Positions 1 through 8,471 of a stretch of DNA of 64,000 nucleotides are shown in pieces. The notes beneath the pieces are model-generated. The model was not told the origin of the DNA, did no database searches, and saw only the letters and a program-made list of their open reading frames with translations. The position numbers and the translations under genes are program-made. Numbering within the stretch: the first letter of the stretch is position 1; each line of letters begins with the position of its first letter. Origin of the DNA: DASUPK01 sp963815665 (GTDB taxonomy: Bacteria; Actinomycetota; Thermoleophilia; Solirubrobacterales; 70-9); contig CAWFHN010000011.1 of NCBI GenBank assembly GCA_963815665.1, positions 463,746 to 527,745 on the forward strand, read 5' to 3'.

Positions 1-2
1 CG

Positions 3-191
3 CCCGGTGCCCGGGCAGCGGCCTGGCGCGCGAAGGGCAAGGTCGAGGTGCGCGAGTACCCCTGCGAGCACTTCGACATCTACCTCGGCGAATGGCGCGA
101 TCGCTCGATCGCCGACCAGCTCCACTTCCTGCGGCGCCGTCTCGGCGCGTCCGAGGCCCGCGTCCCGGCCGCTCTAACCTCACAGACGTGA
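3..191 (+). CDS. Alpha/beta hydrolase, C-terminal fragment (5' truncated by window edge)
   Basis: The third frame is open from the left edge to a TGA at 189-191. It encodes about 62 residues containing EHFDIYLGEWRDR and a helix ending in LHFLRRRL. A histidine-aspartate pair followed by a C-terminal helix is typical of the last strand-helix of alpha/beta hydrolases, where that His would belong to the catalytic triad. The stop overlaps the GTG start of the next gene by four bases (GTGA), so the two are probably cotranscribed. The family call rests only on this tail; nucleophile and oxyanion motifs lie outside the window. Confidence 0.6.
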   Translation, partial: PGARAAAWRAKGKVEVREYPCEHFDIYLGEWRDRSIADQLHFLRRRLGASEARVPAALTSQT

Positions 192-946
192 TCAGCGACG
201 TCAGCGAGCAGGAGTTCCGGGCCAAGGTCATCGAGCGCTCCAAGCAGGTGCCCGTAGTGGTCGACTTCTGGGCCGAGTGGTGCGGCCCCTGCCGGACACT
301 CGGCCCGGCGATCGAGGACGCGGTGCGCAAGCGGAACGGCGAGATCGAGCTCGCCAAGGTCGACACCGACCGCAATCCGGGAATCGCGCAGGAGTATGAG
401 ATCTCGAGCATCCCGGCGGTGAAGGCGTTCAAGGACGGCAAGGTGGTCGCCGAGTTCATCGGTGCGATTCCGCCCGCGCGGATCGAGGCGTTCCTGAACG
501 AGATAGTCCCGTCCGAGGCCGACCGGCTGGCCGATTCCGGCGACGAGGAGTCGCTGCGCAAGGCACTCGAGCTTGACCCGAATCACCCCCAGGCGGCCAT
601 CGGGCTGAGCCGCATTCTCCTCGGCCGCGGGGAGACCGAGCAGGCGCTCGAGACGCTCAAGCCGTTCCCCCACGACTTCACGGCCGACGGTCTCGCGGCA
701 CGCGCCCAGCTGTCGATGTCGGCGAACGGGACCGGCGCGGACGAGCTTCAGAAGGCGTTCGCGGCGTGGGATGACGGCGAGCCCGGTGAGGCGCTGGAGC
801 AACTGCAGGGTGTCCTCGCCGCCGAGCAGGATCCGGAGCGCAAGGACCAGCTACGCCGCGTGATGGTCGCGATCTTCACCGAGCTCGGCGCGGACCACCC
901 GCTGGCCCGCGAGCACCGCCGCCGCCTGGCGGCGGCTCTGAACTAA
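188..946 (+). CDS. Thioredoxin-TPR protein, CnoX (YbbN)-like
   Basis: The 252-residue protein has an N-terminal thioredoxin fold with an intact WCGPC motif (about residues 31-35) and the usual cis-proline segment (SSIPAVKAF). The C-terminal half, about residues 110-250, is helical and TPR-like. This matches the CnoX/YbbN family, cytoplasmic chaperedoxins that hold oxidation-damaged proteins. E. coli CnoX has lost redox activity, whereas both cysteines are present here, so an active disulfide reductase is plausible. I chose the GTG at 188 because it overlaps the upstream stop and begins exactly at the conserved fold; translation further upstream gives Arg/Pro-rich sequence that is not part of the family. 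Confidence 0.85.
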   Translation: MISDVSEQEFRAKVIERSKQVPVVVDFWAEWCGPCRTLGPAIEDAVRKRNGEIELAKVDTDRNPGIAQEYEISSIPAVKAFKDGKVVAEFIGAIPPARIEAFLNEIVPSEADRLADSGDEESLRKALELDPNHPQAAIGLSRILLGRGETEQALETLKPFPHDFTADGLAARAQLSMSANGTGADELQKAFAAWDDGEPGEALEQLQGVLAAEQDPERKDQLRRVMVAIFTELGADHPLAREHRRRLAAALN

Positions 947-1239
947 GCGGGCGGCTCCGCCGGCGGGCCGCTCGGCACGGCGACCTCGATCGGGATCCCC
1001 AGAGCCTCGGCCTCCTCGATGCCCTCCCCCTCCTGGTCGCGGGAGCAGATGATCCGGAACGCGCCGGTTCCGAGCTCGGGGTCGGCGACGATCGGCAGGC
1101 CGCGGATCTCCTCCCAGCCGAGGCGCTCGCACTCGAACGGGTTCATGCGCACCTCGCTCGCGGGAAATGGGCAGCTCGAGTTGTGCTGATCGATCGCCCG
1201 GGAGATCGCCTCGAGGTTCTTTGCCTCCGCGTTTGCCAC
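943..1239 (-). CDS. Conserved small protein of unknown function
   Basis: A 98-residue acidic protein reading leftward from a GTG at 1239 to a TAG at 943-945, its stop overlapping the convergent CnoX-like stop. It contains the segments NAEAKNLEAISRAIDQH and ERLGWEEIRGLPIVAD. There are no membrane segments, signal peptide or metal motifs that I recognise. A shorter start at 1146 (MNPFECERLGW) is possible; the longer start keeps an in-phase helical N-terminus with normal codon use. Function is not assigned. Confidence 0.55.
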   Translation of the reverse strand: MANAEAKNLEAISRAIDQHNSSCPFPASEVRMNPFECERLGWEEIRGLPIVADPELGTGAFRIICSRDQEGEGIEEAEALGIPIEVAVPSGPPAEPPA

Positions 1240-1296
1240 AGCCGCCCAAAATAGCGCTCTCCGTCGGGGTCCGGGCCTAATCTCCATCGGTCGCAG

Positions 1297-2364
1297 GTGA
1301 TCGCCCACGTGGACATGGACGCGTTCTATGTGTCGATCGAGATGCTGCGCCATCCCGAGCTGCGAGGCAAGCCCGTGGTGGTCGCCTACGACGGTCCCCG
1401 CGGCGTCGTCACGACCGCCTCCTACGCGGCTCGGAAGTACGGGGTTCACTCCGCGCTGCCGCTGGTGACGGCGCGCCGCCGCTGCGCCCAGCTCACCGTG
1501 CTCCCCGTCGACATGCAGCTCTACAAGCGGGGTTCGGTGAAGGTGATGGAGACGCTGCGCGAGTTCAGCGACGAGATCGAGGTCGTCGGCATGGACGAGG
1601 CGTACGTCGACCTCTCCGGATCGCCGGTGCCGCAGTCGCGCGCGCAGGAGATCAAGCGGCGGATCAAGGAGACCACCCACCTGATCTGCTCGATCGGGCT
1701 CGCCCCCAACAAGCTGATGGCGAAGATCGCCTCGGACCTCGACAAGCCGGACGGCTTCTTCGTCCTCGACCAGGACAACTGGCTCGAGACGGTCGGTGAG
1801 AAGCCGGCGTCGCTGCTCCCGGGCGTGGGTCCGAAGACCTTCGAGCGGTTGCGGGGGCTTGGAGTCGAGACCGTGGCGCAGCTGGCCGATACCGATGACC
1901 TGAGCCTCGGACGGGCCTTTGGCCCCAATCACGGAGGGGGCCTGCGCGCCCGGGCGAACGGCGTCGGGAGCACCAAGCTGAACGAGGACCGGGTCCGGAA
2001 ATCGGAGAGCCGGGAGACCACCTTCCCCGAAGACATCACAGACCGCCAGGTCCTGCACGACACCGTCGAGCGCCTGGCCCGGTCGGTCTGCGAGAGCCTT
2101 GCGCAGAACAAGCGCCGCGGAAGGACCGTCACGTTGAAGATCCGCCTGCAGCCGTTCAAGACGTACACGCGCTCGCGCACGCTCTCCTCCCACACCTGCG
2201 ATCCGGAGGCGGTCGTCTCCACCGCCAGGGAGCTGCTCGATCGCTTCGACCCTCAGTCGCCCGTGAGGCTCGTCGGGGTCGGCATGGCCGGGCTGGCGGA
2301 GGACGAATCGCCCCACCAGCCCGGCCAGCCTGAATCCGCATTAGACGGGTTGCTCTTCGGCTGA
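1297..2364 (+). CDS. dinB: DNA polymerase IV (Y family)
   Basis: This 355-residue translesion polymerase has the Y-family motifs: HVDMDAFYVS at the N-terminus (metal-binding Asp), then VVGMDEAYVDLSG with the catalytic Asp-Glu pair. The thumb helix-hairpin-helix (LLPGVGPKTFERL) and little-finger domain follow. It extends primers past damaged or misaligned bases without proofreading. The start is a GTG. No LexA-type palindrome is visible upstream, unlike the imuB-dnaE2 cassette at 59 kb, so this copy may not be SOS-controlled. A second, catalytically degenerate Y-family protein (ImuB) is encoded in the same window. Confidence 0.95.
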   Translation: MIAHVDMDAFYVSIEMLRHPELRGKPVVVAYDGPRGVVTTASYAARKYGVHSALPLVTARRRCAQLTVLPVDMQLYKRGSVKVMETLREFSDEIEVVGMDEAYVDLSGSPVPQSRAQEIKRRIKETTHLICSIGLAPNKLMAKIASDLDKPDGFFVLDQDNWLETVGEKPASLLPGVGPKTFERLRGLGVETVAQLADTDDLSLGRAFGPNHGGGLRARANGVGSTKLNEDRVRKSESRETTFPEDITDRQVLHDTVERLARSVCESLAQNKRRGRTVTLKIRLQPFKTYTRSRTLSSHTCDPEAVVSTARELLDRFDPQSPVRLVGVGMAGLAEDESPHQPGQPESALDGLLFG

Positions 2365-2388
2365 CGCCTCAGAGCACCCTCGCATCTA

Positions 2389-3057
2389 CTAGCGAGTGGT
2401 CAGCACGGTTCCCGTGGAGGGGAACCCGAGCTTCCCCTTGGTGGCTGCGGTCAGGTCGTACTCCCGGTTGCCCGCGTAGGGCCCCCGGTCGATCACGGGG
2501 ACGGTGACCGTCTTCCCGTGATAGCGGAGGGTGACCATGGAGCCACAGGGGAGCGTCTTGTTGGCGACGCCCAGCTTTCCCGCGCTCAGCGTCCCGCCGC
2601 AGGCCAGCCCGCCCCCGTACAGGCCGGGGCCGTAGTACGAGGCCTCGGCCGGACGGAAGGCGTTCACCGTGAGCCTGTGCGAGCGGACCGTCGAGCCGAC
2701 CACCTTCGCGCGAGCCCGGTAGACGCCGGAGCGTCCCGCATGCCAGCGGACCTTGTAGGTGCCGTCGGCTCGGGTGCGCGTGTGAAGCTCGCGCCCCCCG
2801 ACCCGGACGACGACCGCCCGGCCACCGGCCGGGGCGACGCGGCCGCGCAACTTGACGGCGTGACCCGCCATCACGTTGCGATGGCCGTTCAGGCTGATCG
2901 CGGTTGCGGGACCTCCCGCCGCCGTTGCCTCAGGAGCGGTCCCCGAGATTGCCGGGACCGCCGCCGAAGCGGCCGCGATGCCTGCGGTAACCATCATTGC
3001 CGTGGCGGGCAGCAGCGCTAGCGCAGCCCGCCTCCGCTTCCAACGGAAGCGACGCAA
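2389..3057 (-). CDS. Secreted RlpA-like double-psi beta-barrel protein
   Basis: A 222-residue protein with an N-terminal Arg-rich stretch and hydrophobic signal peptide (RRRAALALLPATAMMVTAGIA), an Ig-like middle region, and a C-terminal RlpA-like domain. That domain has ASYYGPGLYGG, a TLPCGSMVTLRY core, and the VIDRGPYAGNREYDLT motif with the acidic residues found in lytic transglycosylases of this class. It probably cleaves or binds peptidoglycan outside the membrane. It is preceded on the same strand by a c-di-AMP riboswitch, an arrangement known for actinobacterial cell-wall hydrolases, so expression should respond to c-di-AMP. Enzymatic activity is inferred from family. Confidence 0.85.
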   Translation of the reverse strand: MRRFRWKRRRAALALLPATAMMVTAGIAAASAAVPAISGTAPEATAAGGPATAISLNGHRNVMAGHAVKLRGRVAPAGGRAVVVRVGGRELHTRTRADGTYKVRWHAGRSGVYRARAKVVGSTVRSHRLTVNAFRPAEASYYGPGLYGGGLACGGTLSAGKLGVANKTLPCGSMVTLRYHGKTVTVPVIDRGPYAGNREYDLTAATKGKLGFPSTGTVLTTR

Positions 3058-3064
3058 GTGAATC

Positions 3065-3206
3065 CACCTGCCTCTCTCTGCCGCCTACGGGGTTAGCTGA
3101 CGGGCTCGCAGCCGGCCCTATTTCGGCCGCTGCCGCTAGCGGCGGATTACCGCCGCATTCGCCCCAGATGCTTGGTTCCCCCGCTCACCTGATGTCCGTC
3201 GAGGTG
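3065..3206 (-). promoter_or_regulatory. c-di-AMP riboswitch (ydaO-yuaA type)
   Basis: Read on the minus strand, the leader contains the conserved ydaO blocks in order: GGGGGAACCA, GGGGCGAATGC, a GCGG/CCGC stem, and the hallmark CCCGTCAGCTAACCCCGTAG followed by GCGG. A closing P1 helix can form between CACCT (3202-3206) and AGGTG (3065-3069). This class binds c-di-AMP and normally switches expression off. It lies a few bases upstream of the RlpA-like gene start, so control could be at termination or translation; I see no clear terminator hairpin with a T-run. Confidence 0.88.
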
Positions 3207-3301
3207 ATTAGGCGTGTTGTTTGGCGACTATCGAACGAGGCAGGGTAGGTTCGCTATTTGCGTACTTGTGTGACGAGGCACACAGGTGGTATGCGACGAT
3301 C

Positions 3302-4783
3302 ATGGAGATGACGGACCGCCTCAGTGGCCTCGACTCCTCGTTCCTTCATCTGGAGCGGGATGGCACGCATATGCACGTCGCCTCCACCACTCTGTTCGAG
3401 GGTCCAGCTCCCCCCTACCTCGAATTTCGAGCCCACATCGAGTCCCGATTGCACCTGGTGCCGCGCTTTCGCCAGAAGCTTCGGTTTGTCCCATTCGGCC
3501 AGGGCCGCCCCGTGTGGGTCGACGATCCGCACCTGAACCTCGCCTACCACGTGCGCCACACGGCGCTCCCGGACCCGGGCTCCGAGCAGCAGCTCCGGAA
3601 CCTCGCCGCCAGGATCTTCTCCCAGCAGCTCGACCGCTCGAAGCCGCTCTGGGAGCTCTGGCTGATCGAGGGATTGAAGGGCGGGCGGTTCGCGATCGTC
3701 GGCAAGACGCATCACTGCATGGTCGACGGCGTCTCCGGGGTTGACATAACCACGGTCCTCTTCGATGCCCAGAAGGAGCCGGCCGACTCGGCCGAGCCCC
3801 TCGACCGGTGGGTCCCCGAGCCCGAGCCGAGCGGCGCGCAGCTGCTCTCCGAGGCGCTCTTCCGCCGCGCGATCGACCCGCGCGAGATCACCCGCGGCAT
3901 CCGCAGGGTGATGCGCGGGCCGCGCCGGGCCCTCCGAAAGGCGACCGACGCGGTGGTCGCGGCCGGGACCTTCGCCTGGGCGGGGATTGCCGCACCCGCG
4001 AGCCCGTTCAACTTCGACGTCGGCCCACACCGCCGCTTCGCGTGGGTCCGTGCCTCGCTCGCTGACATGAAGCACGTCAAGAACGAGCTCGGCGGCACCG
4101 TCAACGACGTGATCCTGACCGCCGTTGCGGGCGCCCTCGGCCGCTACATGCGCGCCCGCGGCCACCCCACGGTCAACCTCGAGCTGCGCGCCATGGTGCC
4201 GGTCAGCGTCCGGACCCAGGATCAGCACGGCGCGCTCGGCAACCAGGTGACGACGATGATGGCCCCCCTGCCCGTCTGGTGCGAGGACCCGGTGCGGCGG
4301 CTTCAGCTCGTGCATCAGTCGATGGGTGACCTGAAGAGGTCCAAGCAGGCGATGGGCGCCACGCTGCTGACGCAGCTCGCCGACTTCGCGCCGCCCACCG
4401 TCGCGGGCCAGGCCGCCCGCCTGCAGTCACGGCAGCGATTCTTCAACCTGGTCGTCACCAACATCCCGGGCCCCCAGTTCCCGCTCTATCTGATGGGGCG
4501 CCGCATGGAGCGCGTCTTCCCGATGGTCCCCCTCGCCAAGAACCAGGGGCTCTGCGTGGGCGTGATGAGCTACGACGGGCAGGTCAACTTCGGCCTGATC
4601 GGCGACTACGACGGGATGCCCGATCTCGAGGACATCGCGCGCGAGCTGGAGGACTCGATCGGCGAGCTGATCGAGGCGGCCGGTGGGCGCCCGGGGATAT
4701 TCCGCCGCTTCGTCCCCCGCGCCGAGGTCACCGATGCCGAGCAGAACGGGCACGGCGAGCGCGAGGAATCCGCCACGAGCTAG
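3302..4783 (+). CDS. Wax ester synthase/diacylglycerol acyltransferase (WS/DGAT)
   Basis: About 493 residues from the ATG at 3302 (a second ATG is at 3308). The catalytic HHxxxDG motif is present as HHCMVDG (about residues 137-143), with the PLWELWLIEG segment before it and the family motif NLVVTNIPGP in the C-terminal half. The enzyme transfers acyl groups from acyl-CoA to long-chain alcohols or diacylglycerol, making storage lipid at the membrane. Upstream in-frame sequence lacks family similarity, so I start at MEMTDRLSGLDSSFLHLE. The 3' end overlaps the convergent ChbG-like gene by four bases. Substrate preference cannot be read from sequence. Confidence 0.92.
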   Translation: MEMTDRLSGLDSSFLHLERDGTHMHVASTTLFEGPAPPYLEFRAHIESRLHLVPRFRQKLRFVPFGQGRPVWVDDPHLNLAYHVRHTALPDPGSEQQLRNLAARIFSQQLDRSKPLWELWLIEGLKGGRFAIVGKTHHCMVDGVSGVDITTVLFDAQKEPADSAEPLDRWVPEPEPSGAQLLSEALFRRAIDPREITRGIRRVMRGPRRALRKATDAVVAAGTFAWAGIAAPASPFNFDVGPHRRFAWVRASLADMKHVKNELGGTVNDVILTAVAGALGRYMRARGHPTVNLELRAMVPVSVRTQDQHGALGNQVTTMMAPLPVWCEDPVRRLQLVHQSMGDLKRSKQAMGATLLTQLADFAPPTVAGQAARLQSRQRFFNLVVTNIPGPQFPLYLMGRRMERVFPMVPLAKNQGLCVGVMSYDGQVNFGLIGDYDGMPDLEDIARELEDSIGELIEAAGGRPGIFRRFVPRAEVTDAEQNGHGEREESATS

Positions 4784-5487
4784 TCGTTGGCGGGCTCCTG
4801 GGCGAACGCCTCGGTCATCGAGGCTCGCATGGCGTCACCCCAGACCGGCTCGTCGAAGCGGGCGCGGACCATGACCATCTGAAGCAGCGCCAGGTCCTCC
4901 TGGCGGGCGACGTCGTAGCTCGATCCCGAGTCCGAGTCCGGATGCCCGGGGTGCGTGACCCATTCGGTGACTCCCCGGCCGAGGTCCCGGAGCCCGCTCG
5001 GCTCGTCCGGTTCGTTGCTGCGGGTCCGGCCGATCAGCATGTCCGGCGTGTCGATGCCCCGCTCGCGCAGCCACTGGCGGTGGTCCGGGTTGACCGAGCG
5101 GACCGGGGCATCGATCTGCTGCGCCATCTGGAACACGGGCGTGGCGAGCTCCGGGCGCGCATGGCAGTGCTTGTGCCCGTTGAGGAATGCGGGCCAGCGC
5201 CCGAAGAGATCGCCGAAGCGCTCCAGCTGGACCCGCAGCGAGGTGCGGGCGGGCGCCCCGCTGCGCGGCCCCCAGCGTCCCTCGAACTCGATGTGCAGGC
5301 CGATCTCCACCCCGCTCTCGAGCAGCGGCGCCGCCTCGCAGTGCTCCCGCTCCACCATCGCGCTGACGCAGTCCAGGGCGCCCATCTCGATCGCCTCGAG
5401 AATGCCCTCGTTGTACGACGGCCAGTAGCCGTAGTCGTCGGCGGTGATCACCAGCAGACGGCGGTTGTCTCCTTGGCTCGTGGCCAC
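4780..5487 (-). CDS. ChbG/HpnK (YdjC)-family carbohydrate deacetylase
   Basis: A 235-residue cytoplasmic protein. The metal-binding N-terminal motif VITADDYG (Asp at 17-18), the GLHIEFEGRW segment and the GHKHCH motif match the YdjC/ChbG family. These are divalent-metal amidohydrolases that remove N-acetyl groups from sugars such as chito-oligosaccharides or hopanoid-linked glucosamine. No signal peptide is visible. It is convergent with the WS/DGAT gene. The actual substrate is unknown; there is no chitin or hopanoid gene nearby to guide it. Confidence 0.82.
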   Translation of the reverse strand: MATSQGDNRRLLVITADDYGYWPSYNEGILEAIEMGALDCVSAMVEREHCEAAPLLESGVEIGLHIEFEGRWGPRSGAPARTSLRVQLERFGDLFGRWPAFLNGHKHCHARPELATPVFQMAQQIDAPVRSVNPDHRQWLRERGIDTPDMLIGRTRSNEPDEPSGLRDLGRGVTEWVTHPGHPDSDSGSSYDVARQEDLALLQMVMVRARFDEPVWGDAMRASMTEAFAQEPAND

Positions 5488-5511
5488 CCGGTCAGCTTAG
5501 GTGCAGACGAC

Positions 5512-6291
5512 CTAGCTGACCTGCTGGATCGCCGCCTGGATATCGGAGAGGCTGAAGCCGTTGATCGGCTTGGTGCCATTGGGGCCCTGCGCGACGAGCG
5601 ACGGGGTGCCGTTGAAGCCGAAGCCCTCGGCATCGGTCGTTCCCTTCGCGATCACGGCGTCCCACTTCGAGGAGTTCCGGGACTCGTTCCAGGCGCCGAT
5701 GTCGGAGACCCCGGCGGCCTTTGCGATGTTGGTTAGGAAGTCGTCGGTGACGTAGCCGGAGTTCTCCTCGCCCTGGTTCTCGTAGAAGAGCTGCAGGTAG
5801 TTCCAGAAGCGGTTCTGCTCGCCGGCGGCGAGAACGGCCTTCATCGCCGGCTTCGAGTCGGGGCCGATGATCAGGAACGGCTGGTAGACGTACTTGACGT
5901 CGCCGGTCTTGACCTTGTTGGAGATCAGGTCGGGCGCAACCTGCTGCGAGAACTCCTTGCAGACGGGGCACTGCGGGTCTCCGAACTCGGTCACCGTCAC
6001 CGGCGCACTTGCGTCTCCGAGCGTCTGGCCGCTCTGCGAGATGCCCTGGAGCTCGGAGTTGACCCGTGCGACCCCCTCGACGTTCGCAACCGAGGTCGGT
6101 GTCGGGCTGCTGTTGTCGCTGCCGCCGGACTGACTGATCACGATCAGGGCGACGATCACGGCGACCGCCGCGAACGCGGCGATGCTCAGATACTGGACCC
6201 GGCGCTTGCGAGCCAGCTGGGCGGCGTCCTGGGACTCGGCTGCCTGCCGCTCGGCACGCAGGCGCTCTCTCTTCTGGCCCCTACCTTCCAT
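5512..6291 (-). CDS. Membrane-anchored DsbA-family thiol oxidoreductase
   Basis: This 259-residue protein has a charged cytoplasmic N-terminus and one membrane segment at about residues 34-54. An extracytoplasmic thioredoxin-fold domain follows, with active site CPVC at about 108-111 and the cis-Pro loop GTPSLVAQG near the C-terminus. It should introduce disulfides into exported proteins. It overlaps the upstream VKOR gene by 11 bases, and VKOR would reoxidise it, so the two form a complete disulfide pathway of the actinobacterial type. The charged N-terminal extension before the membrane segment resembles mycobacterial DsbA homologues. Confidence 0.88.
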   Translation of the reverse strand: MEGRGQKRERLRAERQAAESQDAAQLARKRRVQYLSIAAFAAVAVIVALIVISQSGGSDNSSPTPTSVANVEGVARVNSELQGISQSGQTLGDASAPVTVTEFGDPQCPVCKEFSQQVAPDLISNKVKTGDVKYVYQPFLIIGPDSKPAMKAVLAAGEQNRFWNYLQLFYENQGEENSGYVTDDFLTNIAKAAGVSDIGAWNESRNSSKWDAVIAKGTTDAEGFGFNGTPSLVAQGPNGTKPINGFSLSDIQAAIQQVS

Positions 6292-6739
6292 GCGAGGACT
6301 CTACCTGCGGGGCGCCGAGCTCCCGCCCCGTGTAGACGAAGGCGCGGGCCGCGGCGACCGCGAGGGACAGGGACATCAGCACCGCGCTGCCGACGCACCA
6401 CTGGCAGATGGCGTCGATCACGAACAGCTCGAGGTAGGTCAGGTAGAGGCTGAATCCGAAGCCGACCAGCGCGGTGAGGAACCCCCCAAAGCGCCCCGCG
6501 TCACCAGGCACCAGGGCGGCGATCAGGAGCAGGACGTAGCCGAAGACGCCGAACACGGCCACGTTGACCCCGGCTATGTGCGAGTAGTGGCTGTCGGCGA
6601 CGGTCTCGCAACCGGTCCCGCCCGCGAGGCACTTGGGGGCACCCCCGCCGCTGTCCGCGATCACGATGTAGATGGCCACGCCGATGCCGGCAAGCGCGAG
6701 CACGCCGGTGGCGATTCGCAAGTTCCGCTCGGAGAGCAC
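6281..6739 (-). CDS. Vitamin K epoxide reductase (VKOR) homologue
   Basis: A 152-residue polytopic protein with four hydrophobic segments. Loop cysteines lie at about 37 and 44 (CLAGGTGCETV), and the CQWC active site is at about 112-115. Bacterial VKOR takes electrons from a DsbA partner and passes them to quinone, replacing DsbB in actinobacteria. It is the first gene of a two-gene operon and overlaps its DsbA-like partner. All four redox cysteines are present, so it should be functional. Confidence 0.92.
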   Translation of the reverse strand: MLSERNLRIATGVLALAGIGVAIYIVIADSGGGAPKCLAGGTGCETVADSHYSHIAGVNVAVFGVFGYVLLLIAALVPGDAGRFGGFLTALVGFGFSLYLTYLELFVIDAICQWCVGSAVLMSLSLAVAAARAFVYTGRELGAPQVESSHGR

Positions 6740-6791
6740 GCCCCAATGCTATGAAGCTCACGTGAACGGTTCGGAAAGAAGCCTCCTGCGC

Positions 6792-7262
6792 ATGCGCAGG
6801 GCGGAGCCCGCTGACGCGGCGAGGATCGCCGAGATCTACAACGAGGGAGTCGAGGACCGCGTAGCGACGTTCGAGACCAACCCTGCGAGCGCAGAGGATG
6901 CGGCCGGCTGGATCGAGCGCGACATCGTCCTGGTCGCCGAGCGTGACGGGGAGCTGGCCGGCTGGACGAAGGCGGGCCCGTACTCGGACCGCCACCACTA
7001 CTACGACGGGGTCCGGGAGGCGACGATCTTCGTCTCGCGCCCGCACCGGCGCACCGGCGTCGGCGCCGAGCTGACCCAGGCCCTCGCAGAAGCGGCCGAG
7101 GCCGACGGCGCCTACAAGCTGATCGCGAAGATCTTCACCTCGAACGAGCCGAGCATCGCGCTGGTGGCCGGGCTCGGCTGGCGGCAGGTGGGCGTCCACG
7201 AGCGCCACGGCACGCTGGACGGCGAGTGGAAGGACGTGCTCGTGGTCGAGAAGCTGCTCTAG
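6792..7262 (+). CDS. GNAT-family N-acetyltransferase (phosphinothricin acetyltransferase-like)
   Basis: About 156 residues from the ATG at 6792 (MRRAEPADAARIAEIYNEG); an in-frame GTG at 6762 is an alternative. The acetyl-CoA pyrophosphate-binding loop is RPHRRTGVGAELTQAL, followed by the IFTSNEPSIAL segment of the PAT subgroup, which acetylates small amines such as phosphinothricin or methionine sulfoximine. It diverges from VKOR. Substrate is inferred only at subgroup level. Confidence 0.8.
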   Translation: MRRAEPADAARIAEIYNEGVEDRVATFETNPASAEDAAGWIERDIVLVAERDGELAGWTKAGPYSDRHHYYDGVREATIFVSRPHRRTGVGAELTQALAEAAEADGAYKLIAKIFTSNEPSIALVAGLGWRQVGVHERHGTLDGEWKDVLVVEKLL

Positions 7263-7311
7263 GCCGCGCGCCCAGCGAGGTTTCGTCCTACCCGCGGGGG
7301 ATCATGGCCCC

Positions 7312-7992
7312 GTGCACAGGATCCACTACCACTTCGGGGTGGTCCTCGGCCTGATCCTGCTCTCGATCGGGTTTCAGCTGGCCGCCGGAGAGAGCGACTT
7401 CGCCCGGCTCGCCACGGTGATCCTCCAGGCGATCACACTGATCGCCGCCGTCGTCGCCTCGCGTTCCCATCCGATGGTGGTCAGGCTGGCGGTGATCGCC
7501 GCGGTGCTGTCGATCCTCGGCGCGTCGCTCGCGATCCTCGGCACCAATACCTTCGGGAACGACTCCGGGAGGGCCGTCACGCTGTTGCTCGTCGCCCTCG
7601 TCCCCCCCGCGATCATCACCGGGCTGATCAGGTTGTTCCGCGAAGAGGGCGCCGTCACCATCGAGACGATGTTCGGTGGCCTCTGCCTGTATCTCATCGT
7701 CGGCCTCTTCTTCGGCTCCGCGTTCGCGGCGATCGAGGAGATCGGCGGTCACGCTTTCTTCCATCAGTTGACCACGGAACAGTCGGAGACCAACGACTTC
7801 CTGTATTTCAGCTTCACCACCCTCACGACCGTCGGCTACGGGGACCTGACCGCGGCATCGAACTTCGGCCGCTCGCTGGCCATCACCGAGGCCCTGATCG
7901 GCCAGATCTACCTGGTCACCGTGGTCGCGGTGATCGTCAGCAACATGCGGCCCGCGCGGCCGCGACAGCCCCGTCGCGACAGGACCGTCTAG
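7312..7992 (+). CDS. Two-pore-domain-like potassium channel
   Basis: A 226-residue membrane protein with several hydrophobic segments and a canonical K+ selectivity filter TTVGYGD (about residues 172-178) between the last two helices, preceded by the pore helix FLYFSFTTL. It lacks a cytoplasmic RCK/TrkA-N domain; the C-terminus is a short Arg-rich tail. Translation starts at a GTG. Its stop codon interleaves with that of the convergent metallopeptidase gene. It presumably carries passive K+ flux; gating is not evident. Confidence 0.85.
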   Translation: MHRIHYHFGVVLGLILLSIGFQLAAGESDFARLATVILQAITLIAAVVASRSHPMVVRLAVIAAVLSILGASLAILGTNTFGNDSGRAVTLLLVALVPPAIITGLIRLFREEGAVTIETMFGGLCLYLIVGLFFGSAFAAIEEIGGHAFFHQLTTEQSETNDFLYFSFTTLTTVGYGDLTAASNFGRSLAITEALIGQIYLVTVVAVIVSNMRPARPRQPRRDRTV

Positions 7993-8378
7993 CCCAGCCG
8001 GAGAAGCGCCCAGAAGGGGTGGTCGCGTGGCGGGATCCGCGGCGGCACCCGCCGGTGCTGGCGGTTGCGGGCCCAAGCCAGGTACCCCTGCAGGCGCCGC
8101 GAGATCGAGCGCTTGGTCGCCTGGGTCGGTTCGACGACGCTGTGTTGCAGGGCGAACAGCCAGGCGTTCGCCTCGGACTCGAGGCGGGGCGCCGAGCGCC
8201 CCTTGCCGACGAGGTGGCCGATCTCATGAAGGGCGATGAAGTAGGAGACCTGTCCGCGGATCGGCGGGATCGAGATCTCGAGGCGGCCACCGCGCCAGCG
8301 GATCGCACGTCCGCGGGCGGAGGAGCCGACCAGGTCGATTCCGTACTCGCGGCAGAGGTCCTCGATGTGGGCCTCCAT
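7989..8378 (-). CDS. ImmA/IrrE-family metallo-endopeptidase
   Basis: The 129-residue protein carries the zinc motif HEIGHLVGKG, with a downstream ESEANAWLFAL helix that supplies the third ligand, as in the ImmA/IrrE peptidases. Those proteins cleave repressors during stress responses or mobile-element induction. No XRE repressor gene is adjacent, so its target is unknown; the nearest XRE gene is at 29.6 kb. I use the ATG at 8378; an in-frame GTG at 8426 would add 16 residues. Confidence 0.78.
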   Translation of the reverse strand: MEAHIEDLCREYGIDLVGSSARGRAIRWRGGRLEISIPPIRGQVSYFIALHEIGHLVGKGRSAPRLESEANAWLFALQHSVVEPTQATKRSISRRLQGYLAWARNRQHRRVPPRIPPRDHPFWALLRLG

Positions 8379-8471
8379 CAACTCGACGCCCTTCCGGGTG
8401 CGAGGGGTCCTGTCCTGCCTGAACACGGGCGGCAGGGTAGCCCGCGGTGCGGATGAAGCCATACTTGAGCC

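Noticed and set aside
943..2316. Long leftward frame covering dinB in reverse
   Set aside because: It is antisense to dinB and Arg/Asp-rich as expected from reversed GC-rich codons. Only its last 98 codons, outside dinB, look like a real protein.
7989..8378. ImmA/IrrE peptidase as evidence for a prophage or ICE
   Set aside because: No integrase, repressor, attachment repeats or phage genes are nearby and base composition is uniform; it looks chromosomal.
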